NCBI GenBank assembly: GCA_964422185.1
Contig: CAYRAG010000001.1
Coordinates: 1-64,000 of the forward strand
DNA length: 64,000 bases
Origin: CALXCT01 sp964422185
GTDB lineage: Bacteria; Bacillota; Clostridia; Oscillospirales; Oscillospiraceae
Reading direction: 5' to 3'
Each line of letters opens with the position of its first letter. The stretch's first letter is position 1. The notes under the pieces were generated by a model. The model searched no databases, was not told where the DNA came from, and saw only the letters and a program-made list of their open reading frames with translations. Shown piece after piece: positions 34,846 through 44,474 of the stretch. Made by a program: the position numbers and the translations under genes.

Positions 34846-34885
34846 GAGCCGTGAAATCGTCCCGTACGGTCTCACGGCTCCTTTT
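34846..34885. terminator. Bidirectional terminator
   Basis: GAGCCGTGA (34846-34854) pairs with TCACGGCTC (34872-34880), A-rich before and CTTTTT after, between the convergent dehydrogenase and DegV genes. Confidence 0.85.
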
Positions 34886-35781
34886 TACGCCTTTCTGATA
34901 AACCCGATCCCCACGGGATGGGGGCCGGTGTGCACGCCGATGGTGGCGCCGATCTGAATCTCCACGAAATCCGGCGAACGGCCCAGTTCCGTGCGGAACA
35001 GCTCCCTGACCTGGTCGAAGAACGGCTCCGCCTCCTCCCTGCTGTATCCCCAGCCGTAAGCGTAGGTGTAGTGCTCCAGATCCAGCTTCTGCTCCCGGAT
35101 GGCCTTTCGCACCAGTTCCGTCATCCGGGCGTATGCCCGCTTTCTGCCCAGGCTCACCCCCACCGGGTTCAGCTCCCCGCCGCCGAAGCGAACCAGCGGG
35201 CGGACATCCAGACTTTTGGCCGCCATCTCCACCAGTTTCCCGATGCGGCCGCCGTGGGCCAGGTAGGCCAGATTCTCCAGGGTAAAATAAATCGCGGAAT
35301 CCGCCTTGATCTCCTCTCCCCTGGCGTATGTCTCCTCCAGCGTGTGCCCTTCCGACGCGTAGCGGGAGAGCTCCAGCAGCAACAGCCCCTGCAGGCCGGT
35401 GACGAGGGTGGAGTCCACCACCCGGATCGTCCGGTTCGGATACTTCTCCGCCATCATGTCCGCGGCGTTGCGGGCGCTGGCAAACGATCCGGAAAATTTC
35501 GCGGTCAGGCAGTAGCAGAGCACATCGATTCCCCGCTGCAGGTAAGGTTCAAACGCCTCGATATAATCCTGGATCGTGGGCATGGAAGTCTGCGGAAAGA
35601 TGTCCGGATGCTCCACACAGTACGAGAAAAACTCATGGACATCCAGCTCTTTCATCTCTTTCCGGTAGGTCTTGCCGTCAAAAGAGATATAATACGGCAC
35701 AATCTCCAGTCCCGCAGCCGAAAGCTGCTCTCTCGTCAGGTCACAGCTCCCGTCCGATAGGATTTGAAACACGCTCCTCAT
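34885..35781 (-). CDS. DegV family fatty-acid-binding protein (FakB-like)
   Basis: A 298-residue DegV-fold protein that binds a fatty acyl chain and presents it to FakA. The opening ILSDGSCDLTREQL, the Ser/Thr loop QTSMPTIQDYIEAF, AKFSGSFASARNAADM and VDSTLVTGLQGLLL, then LAHGGRIGK are family blocks. The partner FakA is encoded at 28867. It has its own promoter at 35932. A ribosome site GGGGAG is adjacent to the ATG. Confidence 0.93.
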   Translation of the reverse strand: MRSVFQILSDGSCDLTREQLSAAGLEIVPYYISFDGKTYRKEMKELDVHEFFSYCVEHPDIFPQTSMPTIQDYIEAFEPYLQRGIDVLCYCLTAKFSGSFASARNAADMMAEKYPNRTIRVVDSTLVTGLQGLLLLELSRYASEGHTLEETYARGEEIKADSAIYFTLENLAYLAHGGRIGKLVEMAAKSLDVRPLVRFGGGELNPVGVSLGRKRAYARMTELVRKAIREQKLDLEHYTYAYGWGYSREEAEPFFDQVRELFRTELGRSPDFVEIQIGATIGVHTGPHPVGIGFIRKA

Positions 35782-36192
35782 CTCCCCGCATCCCTCTCTC
35801 CGCGCCGCCTGCCGCCGGTTTTCGCGTGTTCTTCCGCGGCGCGGTGTGAAGAAAAGGTCAACTGATTGCCGCCATCACCCGGCCTGCCATGATGTCATTT
35901 CCGGGCTGCCGCGCAGATCAGACCGGTAGGTATTATAGCATGATCTCCGAAAAAGTAAAGACAATCGCGCTCACGCGGGGGAAAGGCGCCGGCCGCGCTC
36001 CGGCGGCGGCGGTCTGAGGCCTCCGGGCGGGGCGGGATGGCGCCGCTCTGTGCGGCATGCTCACTTTGTCACATAGAACTGCGGCGGAACGCCGGTTTTT
36101 TTGTCAAAAAAGTCATTTACTTTAGCGGACTACCGTGATAGAATACGCCACGCAACCGCGCAAACCCATATCTTAGTCTGGAGGATTAGAAA
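35782..36192. promoter_or_regulatory. Divergent degV / amino-acid transporter promoter region
   Basis: 411 bp without genes. For degV, minus strand TTTACT (35959-35954), 16-nt spacer and TATAAT (35937-35932). For the transporter, plus strand TTTACT (36116-36121), 17-nt spacer and TAGAAT (36139-36144). Nothing else recognisable lies between. Confidence 0.72.
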
Positions 36193-37086
36193 ATGATGAA
36201 GAAACTGTCTGCACTGCTGCTGGCGCTGGTCATGGCCGTGTCTCTCACGGCGTGCGGCGGCGGGGACGCGGCTCCCTCCGCGAGCGAATCTCCGTCCGCG
36301 CCCGCTGAATCTCCCGCTGAGTCCGCCGCTCCCTCCGAGTCTGCCGCTCCCTCTGAGTCTCCCGCGGAGAGCGCCGGGGAAAGCGATGTCGCCTATGTCC
36401 AGGACAAGGGAACCCTGGTCGTCGGCATCACGGAGTTTGAGCCCATGGACTTCCAGGACGCCGACGGCAACTGGGTCGGCTTCGACGCCGACATGGCCAA
36501 GGCGTTTGCCGAGAGTCTGGGCGTGGAGGCCGAGTTCCAGATTATCGACTGGGACAACAAGGTCTTCGAGCTGGACGGCAAGAACATTGATGTGGTCTGG
36601 AACGGCATGACCCTCACCGATGAGGTGCGCAACTCCATGGAGTGCTCCAACGCGTACTGCAATAACGCCCAGGTCGTGATCGTCAAGTCGGATGTGGCCG
36701 ATCAGTACCAGGATGTGGAGAGCGTAAAGGGGCTGTCCTTTGCTGTGGAAGCCGGTTCCGCGGGCAAACAGCAGGTCGAGGCTCTGGGCGCCAGCTTCAC
36801 GGAGGTGGCCGATCAGGCGACCGCGCTGACGGAAGTGTCCGCCGGCACCTCTGACGCCGCCGTCATCGACTCCCTCATGGCCGCCGCCATGGTGGGAGAG
36901 GGCACCGGCTACTCCGATCTGACCTACACCGTCGGACTCAACAGCGAGGAGTACGGCGTCGGGTTCCGCAAGGGTTCCGATCTCGCCCAGGCTCTGAACG
37001 ACTTCTTCAAGACGAGCTACGACGACGGCACCATGATGGAGATCGCCGAGACCTACGGGGTTCAGGCCGCCATCATCGCGCAGTAA
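36193..37086 (+). CDS. Amino-acid ABC transporter substrate-binding lipoprotein
   Basis: A family-3 periplasmic-type binding protein anchored as lipoprotein. The signal peptide ends in the lipobox SLTACGGG with C21. Residues about 26-65 are an Ala/Ser/Pro/Glu linker with repeats (SAAPSE). The binding domain has LVVGITEFEPMDFQD, GFDADMAKAFAE, and DVVWNGMTLTDEVR, typical of polar amino-acid receptors. A terminator hairpin separates it from the permease, so it can be made in excess. Neighbouring gdhA suggests glutamate/glutamine-related metabolism, but the ligand cannot be read from sequence. Confidence 0.93.
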   Translation: MMKKLSALLLALVMAVSLTACGGGDAAPSASESPSAPAESPAESAAPSESAAPSESPAESAGESDVAYVQDKGTLVVGITEFEPMDFQDADGNWVGFDADMAKAFAESLGVEAEFQIIDWDNKVFELDGKNIDVVWNGMTLTDEVRNSMECSNAYCNNAQVVIVKSDVADQYQDVESVKGLSFAVEAGSAGKQQVEALGASFTEVADQATALTEVSAGTSDAAVIDSLMAAAMVGEGTGYSDLTYTVGLNSEEYGVGFRKGSDLAQALNDFFKTSYDDGTMMEIAETYGVQAAIIAQ

Positions 37087-37115
37087 GTTCCGCCACACCA
37101 CCCCAACCTCTAAGA

Positions 37116-37145
37116 AGCAGAGGGCAAGCGCCCTCTGCTTTTTCT
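37116..37145 (+). terminator. Hairpin terminator/attenuator between binding protein and permease
   Basis: AAGCAGAGGGC pairs with GCCCTCTGCTT around a four-base loop, followed by TTTCT. It probably reduces read-through into the permease and ATPase genes. Confidence 0.85.
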
Positions 37146-37189
37146 CTCTCAGCGCGAAGATACTACATGAACAGAAGGGTGATCTTCCC

Positions 37190-37951
37190 ATGGATACTCT
37201 CTCCGCCACAGGCGATGTGTTACGCACGGTCATCGGCGCCCTGAATGTCGGCTTCCTCAGCACCCTGAAACTCTTCGCCGTCACCCTGCTGGGCGCCATC
37301 CCCCTGGGCCTGGTCATCGCGTTCGGCTCCATGAACCGCTGGGCGCCGTTTCACTCCATGCTCCGGGACGGACAGTCCCCCGCGGTCAGGGCTTTTCTGC
37401 AATTCCGCCCCGTCAGCGCCTTATGCCGGCTGCTGGTCTGGATCATCCGGGGTACTCCCCTGATGCTTCAGCTCATCATCATCTTCTATATCCCCGGCAT
37501 GATTCTTCACAACGGAAGCCCCTGGCCCAGCGGGGAGTCCGGCCGGTTCCTCGCCTCCGCCATCGCCTTTATCATCAACTACGCCTGCTATTTCTCCGAG
37601 ATCTACCGCGGAGGCATTCAGGGCGTGCCCGTGGGCCAGCAGGAGGCGGGCCTTGTGCTGGGCATGACCCGGCGCCAGATCTTCTTCAAGGTCACGCTGC
37701 TGCAGATGATCAAGCGCATCGTACCCCCCATGTCCAATGAGATCATCACGCTGGTCAAGGACACCTCCATCGCGCGCATCATCTCCATGCAGGAGCTCAT
37801 CTGGGCCGGCTACGCCTTTATGAAAGGCTCTCACGGGTACTCCGGTCTGTGGTGGCCTCTGCTCTTCACCGGAGTCTACTATCTGCTGTTCAACGGGCTT
37901 CTCACCCTCCTCTTCGGCTGGGTGGAGCGCAAACTGAACTATTTCCGCTGA
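37190..37951 (+). CDS. Amino-acid ABC transporter permease
   Basis: A 253-residue membrane permease of the His/Glu/Gln/Arg type. It has five or so membrane helices and the EAA-type cytoplasmic loop with GVPVGQQEAGLVLGMTRRQIF, followed by PPMSNEIITLVKDTSI, the family hallmark. It lies 103 nt after the binding protein and 12 nt before the ATPase. It acts as a homodimer in the membrane. Confidence 0.94.
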   Translation: MDTLSATGDVLRTVIGALNVGFLSTLKLFAVTLLGAIPLGLVIAFGSMNRWAPFHSMLRDGQSPAVRAFLQFRPVSALCRLLVWIIRGTPLMLQLIIIFYIPGMILHNGSPWPSGESGRFLASAIAFIINYACYFSEIYRGGIQGVPVGQQEAGLVLGMTRRQIFFKVTLLQMIKRIVPPMSNEIITLVKDTSIARIISMQELIWAGYAFMKGSHGYSGLWWPLLFTGVYYLLFNGLLTLLFGWVERKLNYFR

Positions 37952-37963
37952 GGAGGTGCCGGC

Positions 37964-38731
37964 ATGCCAATCCTTGAAGCACGCAACATCGAAAAGCACT
38001 TCGGCGCCACCCGGGTGCTGGAGGACATCAGCTTTGACCTTGAGGAGGGACAGGCTCTGGCCATCATCGGCTCTTCCGGCAGCGGCAAGACCACGCTGCT
38101 GCGCTGCCTGAACTTCCTGGAAAAGCCGAACCGGGGCGTCATCCGGGTTCACGGCGAAGTTCTGTTTGACGCGGATGACCCCAAAACCCAGCAGGAGAGC
38201 GAGATCCGGCGCAAGCGCCTCCACTTCGGGCTGGTGTTCCAGAACTTCAACCTGTTCCCGCAGTACACCGCGTTGCAGAATGTGACGCTGGCCAGAGAAC
38301 TGCTGGCGAAAGAGCGGGGCGGCGAGAGCAAGGCCGAGATCGAGGCCGCCGGCCGGGAGCTGCTGGACAAGATGGGCCTCGCGGATCGCGCCGATCACTA
38401 CCCCCACCAGCTGTCCGGCGGACAGCAGCAGCGCGTCGCCATCGCGAGGGCCATGGCGCTCCACCCGGATATCCTCTGCTTTGACGAGCCCACCTCCGCC
38501 CTGGATCCGGAGCTGACCGGCGAGGTTCTGAGGGTCATCCGGGAGCTGGCGGAGCAGAGAACCACGATGATCATCGTCACCCATGAGATGGCTTTCGCCC
38601 GGGATGTGGCGGATCAGATCATCTTCATGGACGCGGGCGTCATTGTGGAGCAGGGCGAGGCCCACCAGGTCATTGACCACCCGACGCAGGAGCGCACCCG
38701 CCAGTTTCTCTCAAGGTACAGCCAGGGCTGA
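37964..38731 (+). CDS. Amino-acid ABC transporter ATPase
   Basis: The 255-residue ATPase of the uptake system. Walker A GSSGSGKTTLL, Q-loop FQNFNLFPQYTALQNV, signature LSGGQQQRVAIARA, Walker B ILCFDEPTSALDPEL and the H-loop VTHEM are all intact. A GAGGAGG ribosome site lies before the ATG. It completes the three-gene operon. Confidence 0.95.
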   Translation: MPILEARNIEKHFGATRVLEDISFDLEEGQALAIIGSSGSGKTTLLRCLNFLEKPNRGVIRVHGEVLFDADDPKTQQESEIRRKRLHFGLVFQNFNLFPQYTALQNVTLARELLAKERGGESKAEIEAAGRELLDKMGLADRADHYPHQLSGGQQQRVAIARAMALHPDILCFDEPTSALDPELTGEVLRVIRELAEQRTTMIIVTHEMAFARDVADQIIFMDAGVIVEQGEAHQVIDHPTQERTRQFLSRYSQG

Positions 38732-38831
38732 CCCGATCCCGCGCTTCCCCGCCGGTTCCCCTCATTCTCCCGGGCGCAGGGGAGTCCCTCCGCCCCCGCG
38801 GGAGGAAAAATGGATTTTTCACAAGTCAGAC

Positions 38832-38860
38832 TTGCGTGTCTGCATAACCGGTGGTAGAAT
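38832..38860 (+). promoter_or_regulatory. Sigma-A promoter for gdhA
   Basis: TTGCGT (38832-38837), a 17-nt spacer and TAGAAT (38855-38860), 60 nt ahead of the ATG. Confidence 0.7.
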
Positions 38861-38862
38861 AG

Positions 38863-40266
<1,404 letters not shown>

Positions 40267-40286
40267 TCCAGAAGCCCTGAACTGCC

Positions 40287-40330
40287 CATGCCCCCGCTCC
40301 CGGTCAGAACACCGGGGGCGGGGGCATTTT
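40287..40330 (+). terminator. Terminator after gdhA
   Basis: TGCCCCCGCTCCCGGT pairs with ACCGGGGGCGGGGGCA (one mismatch), followed by TTTTCG. Confidence 0.85.
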
Positions 40331-40437
40331 CGTGGGGGCGTTCCCCTCCTGGAATATGGTATCGCTATCGTACGATTAATATTATTTATTGCCATGAACT
40401 GATTGAGAAATTTTTTTAATTGATTTGAACAAAAACC

Positions 40438-40610
40438 TTGATTATTGACCGCGACTGCGATAAGATACCCGTGCGCCGGTTTGGCAGGTTCCCGGTTCGC
40501 TGGAGCGCCCGTCCTTGTGACAACCTCACAGATTCGCGGCCGTTCCACAATGTTTTTTTGTTAACTGTGTCGGTTTTTATGTTTGTTTTTTCCCGGCGAC
40601 CTGCTATAAT
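40438..40610 (+). promoter_or_regulatory. Tandem promoters and palindromic operator ahead of the anion symporter
   Basis: P1: TTGATT (40438-40443), 17-nt spacer, TAAGAT (40461-40466). P2: TTGTTT (40583-40588), 16-nt spacer, TATAAT (40605-40610). Between them TGTGA-N5-TCACA (40516-40530) resembles a Crp/Fnr-family site. The 40331-40437 part is AT-rich and otherwise featureless. Confidence 0.6.
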
Positions 40611-40672
40611 ACTGGCACGACAAGCGGTTCCAGCACAGGCTCAAGAGTTAGAATAGAAAGGATGAATTCGAA

Positions 40673-42109
40673 ATGGCAGTAGGAGCCACCGGTTCCACCA
40701 ATGCGACAAAGAAGCGCATGATCGGCTTTATTGTCGCTGTGGTAATCATAGCGATCTTCGTCCTTATGCCGCCTTTCAAGGGGCTTGAGGACACCCCCAT
40801 GGGACCTGATGCGGCCATGGCCTCCATAGGTATCTTCCTTGGCGCCATCGTGATGTTCGTCACACAGGTCGCACCACTGGCCATCATCTCGCTTACCCTG
40901 ATGGTTTTGCTTCCCTTCTTCGGTATCTCTGATCTGAACCAGATCTACGCTGATTTCGGCGGTACCTCTTTCTTCTTCGTACTGTTCGCGTTCGGCGTCA
41001 CGGGAGCCCTGTCCCAGACCACCATCCCGCTTCGTATCAGCGCCTGGCTGACAAAAATCTCAAAGGGCAATCCCAAGATTCTGGTATTCGGCTTCGGTCT
41101 TGCCACCTGCATCATCTCCGGCTTCCTGTCCAACTTCGCGACTCTGATCATGTTCTACGGCATCGTGATGATGTTCCTGAAGGTAAGTAACTGCCAGCCT
41201 GGTAAATCCAATCTCGGCCGCTGTCTGATGATCGTGCTGCCCATGGCGGCAGGCACAGGAGGTATCATCTCACCCGCCGGATCTCCCGGCAACCTGATCG
41301 CCATGTCCCTGTACGAGGCGCAGGGTGTCACCGTCCGCTTCCTGGACTGGTTTTTGATGATGACTCCGTTCGCCATCATTGCCGTTGTCATTATGTGCAT
41401 CTCCCTGATCCTCCTGTTCAAGCCTGAGCACCTGTCTGAGGAAGCCTGCAAGTCTGTCCAGGAGACCAAGGATGAACTTGGCCCCATGAACCGCAAGGAG
41501 ATCATCGCCATCGCGATTATCATCGTCACCATCATTCTGTGGTTCTCCAGCACCTGGTTCCCCATCCTGAACACCACGGTCGTCGCCGCCTGCGCCTGCA
41601 TGCTGATGTTCCTGCCGGGAATCGATCTCATGGACTGGAAATCCTATGTTGCCGAGTGCGACTTCAACCTTCTGTTTATGGTCGGTTCCGTTGCCATCAC
41701 CATGGGCTGCGTGAACTCCACCGGCGCCATGAGCTGGATTATGAACAGCCTGTTCTCCGGCCTGGGCGGTATGCCCACTTTCGTGGTATTCCTCGTTGTG
41801 GGCGCGGTGGTCTGCTATCTGCGTGTGTTTATCCCCACTGCTCCTTCCATTGCTGCCATTTTCATCCCTGTGCTGATCGGCGTCTCCGAGATCATCGGCG
41901 GCCACATGGTCGCACTGTGCATGATCCCCATTTTCTGGGCCGGCGCCACCATGACTCTGATGTACACCGAACCGATTTATCTGTACACCAACTCCTCCGG
42001 GTACTACACCGCAGGAGACCTGTTCAAGGCCGGCTTTATCCCCACAATCATCTTAATTGTGTTGATCGCGGCCGTCTTCCCGGGATGGTTCGCCATGTTC
42101 GGTTATTAA
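40673..42109 (+). CDS. DASS-family (SLC13-like) sodium/anion symporter
   Basis: A 478-residue inner-membrane transporter with about 11-12 hydrophobic segments. Two inverted-repeat substrate signatures are visible: GTGGIISPAGSPGNLIA, similar to the Ser-Asn-Thr motifs of dicarboxylate transporters, and FIPTAPSIAAIFIPVLIGV in the second half. Substrates of the family are C4-dicarboxylates, citrate or sulfate. The next two genes encode a flavoprotein reductase and a dehydrogenase, so it may import an organic acid used by them, but a terminator-like hairpin and a long spacer lie between. Confidence 0.85.
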   Translation: MAVGATGSTNATKKRMIGFIVAVVIIAIFVLMPPFKGLEDTPMGPDAAMASIGIFLGAIVMFVTQVAPLAIISLTLMVLLPFFGISDLNQIYADFGGTSFFFVLFAFGVTGALSQTTIPLRISAWLTKISKGNPKILVFGFGLATCIISGFLSNFATLIMFYGIVMMFLKVSNCQPGKSNLGRCLMIVLPMAAGTGGIISPAGSPGNLIAMSLYEAQGVTVRFLDWFLMMTPFAIIAVVIMCISLILLFKPEHLSEEACKSVQETKDELGPMNRKEIIAIAIIIVTIILWFSSTWFPILNTTVVAACACMLMFLPGIDLMDWKSYVAECDFNLLFMVGSVAITMGCVNSTGAMSWIMNSLFSGLGGMPTFVVFLVVGAVVCYLRVFIPTAPSIAAIFIPVLIGVSEIIGGHMVALCMIPIFWAGATMTLMYTEPIYLYTNSSGYYTAGDLFKAGFIPTIILIVLIAAVFPGWFAMFGY

Positions 42110-42142
42110 TCCGGTATCGCCCAACTCAACTTACAGGCCGGG

Positions 42143-42178
42143 AAAGCCCCTGGCCCCCGTGTGCGCCAGGGGCTTTCA
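42143..42178 (+). terminator. Hairpin after the symporter gene
   Basis: AAAGCCCCTGGC (42143-42154) pairs with GCCAGGGGCTTT (42165-42176), ten-base loop; the T-run is short, so termination may be partial. Confidence 0.7.
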
Positions 42179-42339
42179 ACGGTCTTGCCTGTGGATAGCA
42201 TAAGCGGATCCATGTCCAGAGCAGGGACACCGACGGACAATGCGGCGAGGGAATACACAGACGGATGGATCAGAACAGAGGGATTCAGGGATTTTCATGT
42301 GACCGGAGGAAATCACCAGATGACCTGACACCGAAGCAG

Positions 42340-42447
42340 TACGGGGAAACCTGCGTGTACCGAATCTGGGACGACGCAACCGGTTCCCCGTATCGGTGGG
42401 GAAAAATGGAAATTCCTGTCCGGGCCCTGCTGACCCGTGGATTTTTC
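42340..42447 (+). ncRNA. Candidate structured leader RNA upstream of the flavoprotein gene
   Basis: A long hairpin: TACGGGGAAACC-TGCGT (42340-42356) pairs with ACGCA-ACC-GGTTCCCCGTA (42374-42392), about 16 bp with small bulges. A second stem GAAAAAT (42401-42407) with ATTTTTC (42441-42447) encloses an inner CGGG/CCCG arm. It lies 75-180 nt upstream of the start. No known riboswitch class was recognised. Confidence 0.4.
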
Positions 42448-42521
42448 AACGACGAAGTTTTCCCATCGCCGTGTGTTTTGTTCACTTTTCATGACAGACA
42501 GGCAGAAAGCGAGGAATTGTT

Positions 42522-44456
42522 ATGGTCTACGAAAAGCTGTTTCAAAGAGGCAGGATCGGCTCGATGCAGCTGAAAAACCGCATCGTGATGCCGGCCATGG
42601 CCGTGGGGCTGGCCCAGCCCGACGGAGAAGCCAACGAACACATCATCCGCTACTATGAAGAGCGCGCCAGAGGCGGCGTGGGCATGATCATCACGGAAAT
42701 CACGCGTGTGAACACGGAATCCGGGATCGGCACGCCGAACCAGCTGGGCGCGAATCATTCGAGCATGGTTCCTCATCTGGAGAGGCTTGCCGAGCGGGTG
42801 CACAAGTATGGCACCAAAATCCTGCTGCAGCTTCAGCATCCCGGCCGGGAGAATAAATCTTCCATCATCGACGGACGGCAGATCGTGGCGCCTTCGGCGG
42901 TGATGTGCAAGGTGACGCAGGAGATGCCCCGTGCCATGACAACCGAGGAGTGCAGCGCTCTGGTGAAGCAGTTTGTGATGGGCGCCGTGCTGGCCCAGAA
43001 AGCGGGCTTTGACGGTGTGGAACTGCACGCTGCACACGGATATCTGCTGAATGAATTCCTCTCCCCTTACACCAATAAGAGGACGGACCGTTACGGCGGC
43101 TCCTTTGACAATCGTATGCGGATCATGGAGGAGATCATCACCGCGATCCATTATATGTGCGGCCCGAAATTTGTCATTTCCGTCCGTATCAGCGCCGATG
43201 AATATGTGGAGGGCGGCCTCAGGCTTGAGGATACCATCAAGATCGCCAGGACGCTGGAAAGCTTCGGCATCGACTGCCTCAATGTCAGCTGCGGCATCTA
43301 TGAATCCGCCACCACCATCATTGAGCCGGCCTCCTATCCGCAGGGGTGGAAGAAGCATCTGGCCGCGACGATTCGCGAGAATGTCCATATCCCCGTGATC
43401 GCCGTCAACAACATCAAGGAGCCGGATGTCGCGGAGCAGCTTCTGGAAGAGGGCGTCTGCGATTTCATCGGCATCGGCCGGGCGAGCCTGGCCGATCCTG
43501 AGTGGAGCAACAAGGCCAGAGAGGGCCGTGCGGATGAGATCAACAAATGCATCGGCTGCCTCTATTGCTTCAAGACGCTCAATGACGGCTGCCATATCAA
43601 GTGCGCCGTCAACCCGCGCTGCGGCCGTGAAGTGGAATACAGCTGCCTGAAAAAGGACGGCGACGGCAGACCTGTCGCCATTGTCGGGGGCGGCCCCGCC
43701 GGCATGACCGCCGCGCTGACGCTCAAGGAGAGAGGCTTCGCCCCGGTTATCTTTGAAAAAGAAGCCGCGCTGGGAGGCCAGCTTAATGTCGCGGTCAAGC
43801 CGATTCTCAAAGAGAAACTCGCCGCTTATGAAGCGTCCATGATCCGCAGAGTGGAAAAGGCCGGCATCGAGGTGCGCCTCAATACGGAAGCCACGGTGGA
43901 GAATGTCAAAGAGATCAATCCCGCCGGCGTGTTCCTTGCCACCGGCAGCACCCCCATCATTCCCAACCTGCCGGGCGTTGACCTGCCCAATGTGATGACA
44001 GCGGAACAGGTCCTTATGGGAGAAAAAGAGGTCAAAGGTGAGGTTGTCGTGATCGGCGGCGGCGTCACCGGCATGGAGACGGCGGAAACCATCGCCTCCA
44101 GGGGGAATAAAGTAACCATCGTGGAGATGCAGAAAGGCATCGGCGAGGGAATATACCGCTCCGTCCTCGCGGATTATATGAGCCACTTCCAGAAACTCGG
44201 CGTCCAGGTGATGACTTATGAGAAGGTCATGAGCATCAAGGAGAACGGCGTAGTGCTGATGAAAGTCATCGGCTCGGCAATCCATGAAATTCCGGCGGAC
44301 ACCGTCGTCCTTTCACTGGGTGTGAAATCCAACAACGATCTGGTAGATACTTTCGACGCGGCCTTTGACAATGTCATCGTGCTGGGCGATGCCAACAAGC
44401 CGGGTCGGATCGCGGAGGCCAACAGCGACGCGCTCGGACGCGCATCGACTTTTTAG
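42522..44456 (+). CDS. Old-Yellow-Enzyme / 2,4-dienoyl-CoA reductase-type NADH:flavin oxidoreductase
   Basis: A 644-residue iron-sulfur flavoenzyme that reduces or desaturates conjugated enoyl/enone substrates. Residues 1-340 form the FMN TIM barrel (MPAMAVGLAQPDGEANEHII, then GFDGVELHAAHGYLLNEFLSP and RTDRYGGSFDNR). A 4Fe-4S cluster motif follows with C343, C346, C349 and a distal Cys at 357 or 361. The C-terminal part has two dinucleotide folds (IVGGGPAGMTAAL; VIGGGVTGMETAE). Relatives include FadH and the bile-acid enzymes BaiCD/BaiH; which substrate is used here cannot be told. It is 18 nt ahead of an SDR gene, clearly one operon. Confidence 0.88.
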   Translation: MVYEKLFQRGRIGSMQLKNRIVMPAMAVGLAQPDGEANEHIIRYYEERARGGVGMIITEITRVNTESGIGTPNQLGANHSSMVPHLERLAERVHKYGTKILLQLQHPGRENKSSIIDGRQIVAPSAVMCKVTQEMPRAMTTEECSALVKQFVMGAVLAQKAGFDGVELHAAHGYLLNEFLSPYTNKRTDRYGGSFDNRMRIMEEIITAIHYMCGPKFVISVRISADEYVEGGLRLEDTIKIARTLESFGIDCLNVSCGIYESATTIIEPASYPQGWKKHLAATIRENVHIPVIAVNNIKEPDVAEQLLEEGVCDFIGIGRASLADPEWSNKAREGRADEINKCIGCLYCFKTLNDGCHIKCAVNPRCGREVEYSCLKKDGDGRPVAIVGGGPAGMTAALTLKERGFAPVIFEKEAALGGQLNVAVKPILKEKLAAYEASMIRRVEKAGIEVRLNTEATVENVKEINPAGVFLATGSTPIIPNLPGVDLPNVMTAEQVLMGEKEVKGEVVVIGGGVTGMETAETIASRGNKVTIVEMQKGIGEGIYRSVLADYMSHFQKLGVQVMTYEKVMSIKENGVVLMKVIGSAIHEIPADTVVLSLGVKSNNDLVDTFDAAFDNVIVLGDANKPGRIAEANSDALGRASTF

Positions 44457-44474
44457 AATGGGAGGGAATTCAGA

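Noticed and set aside
42340..42392. c-di-GMP-I riboswitch
   Set aside because: GGGGAAACC and GGGACGACGCAACC recall the class, but the order and the conserved loop residues do not match.
42265..42573. A 102-codon frame upstream of and overlapping the flavoprotein start
   Set aside because: No ribosome site, no recognisable domain, and it covers the structured leader and the true start of the next gene.
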